Shown piece after piece: positions 6,401-6,558 of a stretch of 6,558 nt of DNA. The notes below the pieces were generated by a model. The model ran no database searches, was not told the origin of the DNA, and saw only the letters and a list, made by a program, of their open reading frames with translations. The DNA lies in NCBI GenBank assembly GCA_016932295.1, contig JAFGDC010000432.1, positions 1 to 6,558 of the forward strand, in the 5' to 3' direction. This stretch comes from a candidate division CSSED10-310 bacterium. GTDB lineage: Bacteria > CSSED10-310 > JAFGDC01. Position 1 is the first letter of the stretch. Every line of letters begins with the position of its first letter. Made by a program: the position numbers and the translations under genes.

Positions 6401-6558
6401 AACGGCGCCGGGCTGACGGAGGTGCATGCCAGCATCGACGATCAGGAACTGCCGGTTTCCGGCCTGGCCGAATGGACGGCGACCTGGTACCCGGTGGCGG
6501 ACGGCCGGTATGTGCTGCGCGCCTGGGGTGAGGATGTCGCCGGTAATCGTGAGGAGCC
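3440..6558 (+). CDS. Secreted FG-GAP/VCBS propeller protein with Ig-like modules (3' partial)
   Basis: The frame is open for 1039 codons to the window end with no stop or frameshift; the C-terminus is missing. After a signal peptide, residues 44-700 hold 14 repeats built on an integrin-alpha-like calcium loop, D-x-D-x-D-G-x-x-D, usually followed by L-x-V. Loops start at D44, 92, 144, 198, 247, 296, 345, 394, 442, 493, 542, 594, 643 and 692, so spacing is 48-54 and mostly 49. A Trp lies 14-16 residues before 12 of the loops (W76, 129, 183, 232, 281, 331, 379, 428, 527, 579, 628, 677). Each repeat should be one beta-propeller blade; 14 blades suit two seven-bladed propellers. Residues 730 onward form at least three Ig-like modules. 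The family binds calcium and often serves in adhesion, carbohydrate or protein binding outside the cell. Ligand and anchoring are unknown; a sorting domain may lie downstream. It is divergent from topA, with its own promoter. Confidence 0.9.
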   Translation, partial: MKPAGSLFLVLMCAAVSHAAIDMESVPVVQITGTQSVDDLAWGDFDGDGDLDLAVAAYGSTDKVLRNDDLSFSSQWAAGLSATYTSAVAVGDLDRNGEFDLVCATMFDRNTVYWQDNGQLCNVGSGECWQSTQMNDSYGVAVGDIDDDGFLDLVFANSLVPNQFCCAYLFHQDLMDYPATPDWVATQPWSARAVALADFNADGYLDLAVGCSAQQDLVFFSFAGTLGSSPGWYSNPATDTRDIAVGDYDGDGDMDLVCANFQGGNTLYRNFGYGLEYDPYWTSSPATSTLSVDMGDADGDGDLDLAFADAEGTCSVYECDVNGDFEPFPDWQVSVTGASAVAWGDCDGDRDLDLAVGTTANLILVYRNRSGILSKYPKWVSTPSLQTVGGAVFDLELDGDLDVMVGNANQGLSLYRCGESGLDITPAWRSSEDFDHPVLALDKGLTQQDTHVDVAVGTDAGVFIFDNDSGVFSDMPVLGGSGVFQCNDLRWWDFNLDSYMDIVATDGNGPIRLFANYPGQFSLTQPWTSSSTMAGRGLAVADMDGDGFDEFCVALEDGAPGSAVLFDNERGYFDTAPGWISAGTAGALSAAFIDVGGAGFPSLAVGLSTGGVLLHENDGGELDEEPAWQAGQAAPAWDLLSWDVNQDGIIDLAVAYGGAPNELFLGSAGGLPEEPSWRSATVFDSRALLPCDPDDDGDVDLFETNYGSVNALYENRSAPAPLLPEVEPWMTMTVPVRLVTEPVEIPYVLYGDPLVTYGLQVEFSPGNGVWHPATSNGGHGTSGLAASLAGESHVFRWDIRADHLYAESEAVVVRFKPRPESIRVAHWQYGRRYFYSPPFRCHAKPMMRILYPRWNGADNEELLIQYILNRQCYSLQMRFTRYAGPPDPYSPHVLSGVLTGNSGINAVLVDGLDLNGNGPGPEDALVDGVEYEVRLSGVDVHGLPGSRLVCHWVFDVSPPVTSIEYPSHDSHIAGYPVSIDGTCEDGFNGAGLTEVHASIDDQELPVSGLAEWTATWYPVADGRYVLRAWGEDVAGNREE
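3569..5539 (+). repeat. Array of 14 FG-GAP/VCBS calcium-loop blades (about 147 bp period)
   Basis: Measured from the first Asp of the first loop to the last Asp of the fourteenth, the repeat recurs at 48-54 codons, with exact 49-codon spacing in seven consecutive-blade intervals. Blades 1-7 all keep the loop, e.g. GDFDGDGDLD and GDYDGDGDMD, with N for D in blades 2 and 4 and R for G in blade 7. Blade 8 has E396 for the second Asp. Blade 9 (D442 to D453) has a stretched loop lacking the ligand pattern. Blade 12 (D594) has lost all Asp but the first. At DNA level the loops share only short similar strings (gacggagatctcga twice), so the duplications are old rather than recent. Confidence 0.88.
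5627..5893 (+). other. First Ig-like/FnIII-like module after the propellers
   Basis: Residues about 730-818. The stretch runs VEIPYVLYGDPLVTYGLQVEF, then a G-V-W-H-P-A turn, a Gly/Ser-rich loop (774-790), then HVFRWDIRAD and VVVRFKP. Beta-strand alternation and the closing 'F.WD...D.....VR' phrase resemble the Ig-like modules that follow FG-GAP arrays in other secreted bacterial proteins. No enzyme motif is visible. Boundaries are estimated by eye. Confidence 0.55.
5960..6304 (+). other. Second Ig-like module
   Basis: Residues about 841-955. It opens with PMMRILYPRWNG and LLIQYILNRQCYSLQMRFTR, carries a loop around LDLNGNGPGPEDA, and closes with LVDGVEYEVRLSGVDVHG and VFDVSPP. The 'LVDG..Y.v...g.D..G......v.FD..pP' ending is typical of tandem bacterial Ig-like domains, where the final Pro-Pro starts the next module. 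Confidence 0.6.
6308..6556 (+). other. Third Ig-like module, at the window edge
   Basis: Residues about 957-1039. It runs from PPVTSIEYPSHDSHIAG through VSIDGTCEDGFNGAG to WTATWYPVADGRYVLRAWGEDVAGN. The 'dG.Y.l.a.g.D.aGN' end is a common Ig-like strand pattern, and in such proteins a Pro often follows to begin another module. The next codon starts CC, consistent with Pro, so more modules are likely beyond the window. Confidence 0.58.

Noticed and set aside
1..6558. Defence system, CRISPR, mobile element or RNA gene
   Set aside because: Reading both strands showed no direct-repeat/spacer pattern, transposase or integrase motifs, terminal repeats, or tRNA/rRNA-like folds.

Overview
The window holds two complete protein-coding genes and two genes cut by the window edges, all with GC-rich, strongly biased codons typical of a high-GC bacterium. 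A secreted beta-propeller/Ig-like protein with an N-terminal signal peptide beside topoisomerase and pseudouridine synthase genes suggests a free-living, probably Gram-negative, heterotrophic bacterium. This kind of protein is common in poorly cultured environmental lineages (FCB-group and related candidate phyla), but the lineage cannot be fixed from this sequence and that remark is inference.

Layout, left to right. (1) Bases 1-140 are the last 45 codons of an RluA-family rRNA/tRNA pseudouridine synthase on the + strand. (2) Bases 141-338 form an intergenic region with an A/T-richer patch, a weak promoter candidate and a short perfect inverted repeat. (3) Bases 339-1115 (+) encode a 258-residue protein I cannot assign; its main landmark is a Cys cluster, C-x2-C-x10-C-C. 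(4) Bases 1179-3290 (-) encode a full-length type IA DNA topoisomerase (TopA-like, 703 aa) with Toprim, catalytic Tyr and two C-terminal C4 zinc ribbons. It is convergent with gene 3. (5) Bases 3291-3439 are a compact divergent regulatory region: a topA promoter (TGGACA-17-GATACT, - strand), a hairpin at the predicted 5' end of the topA mRNA, and back-to-back with it a + strand promoter with a perfect TTGACA -35. (6) From 3440 to the window end, one uninterrupted + strand frame encodes at least 1039 residues of a secreted protein: signal peptide, 14 FG-GAP/VCBS-type calcium-loop blades at about 49-residue spacing, then at least three Ig-like modules. Its stop codon lies beyond the window.

The genes do not form an obvious pathway. 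Pseudouridine synthase and topoisomerase are housekeeping functions, while the large protein is an exported, probably cell-surface or extracellular, adhesion or binding protein. I see no tRNA, rRNA, CRISPR array, transposase, integrase or defence system. The most distinctive features are the regular 14-unit (2 x 7) propeller array, the topA leader hairpin with its divergent promoters, and the unassigned Cys-cluster protein.
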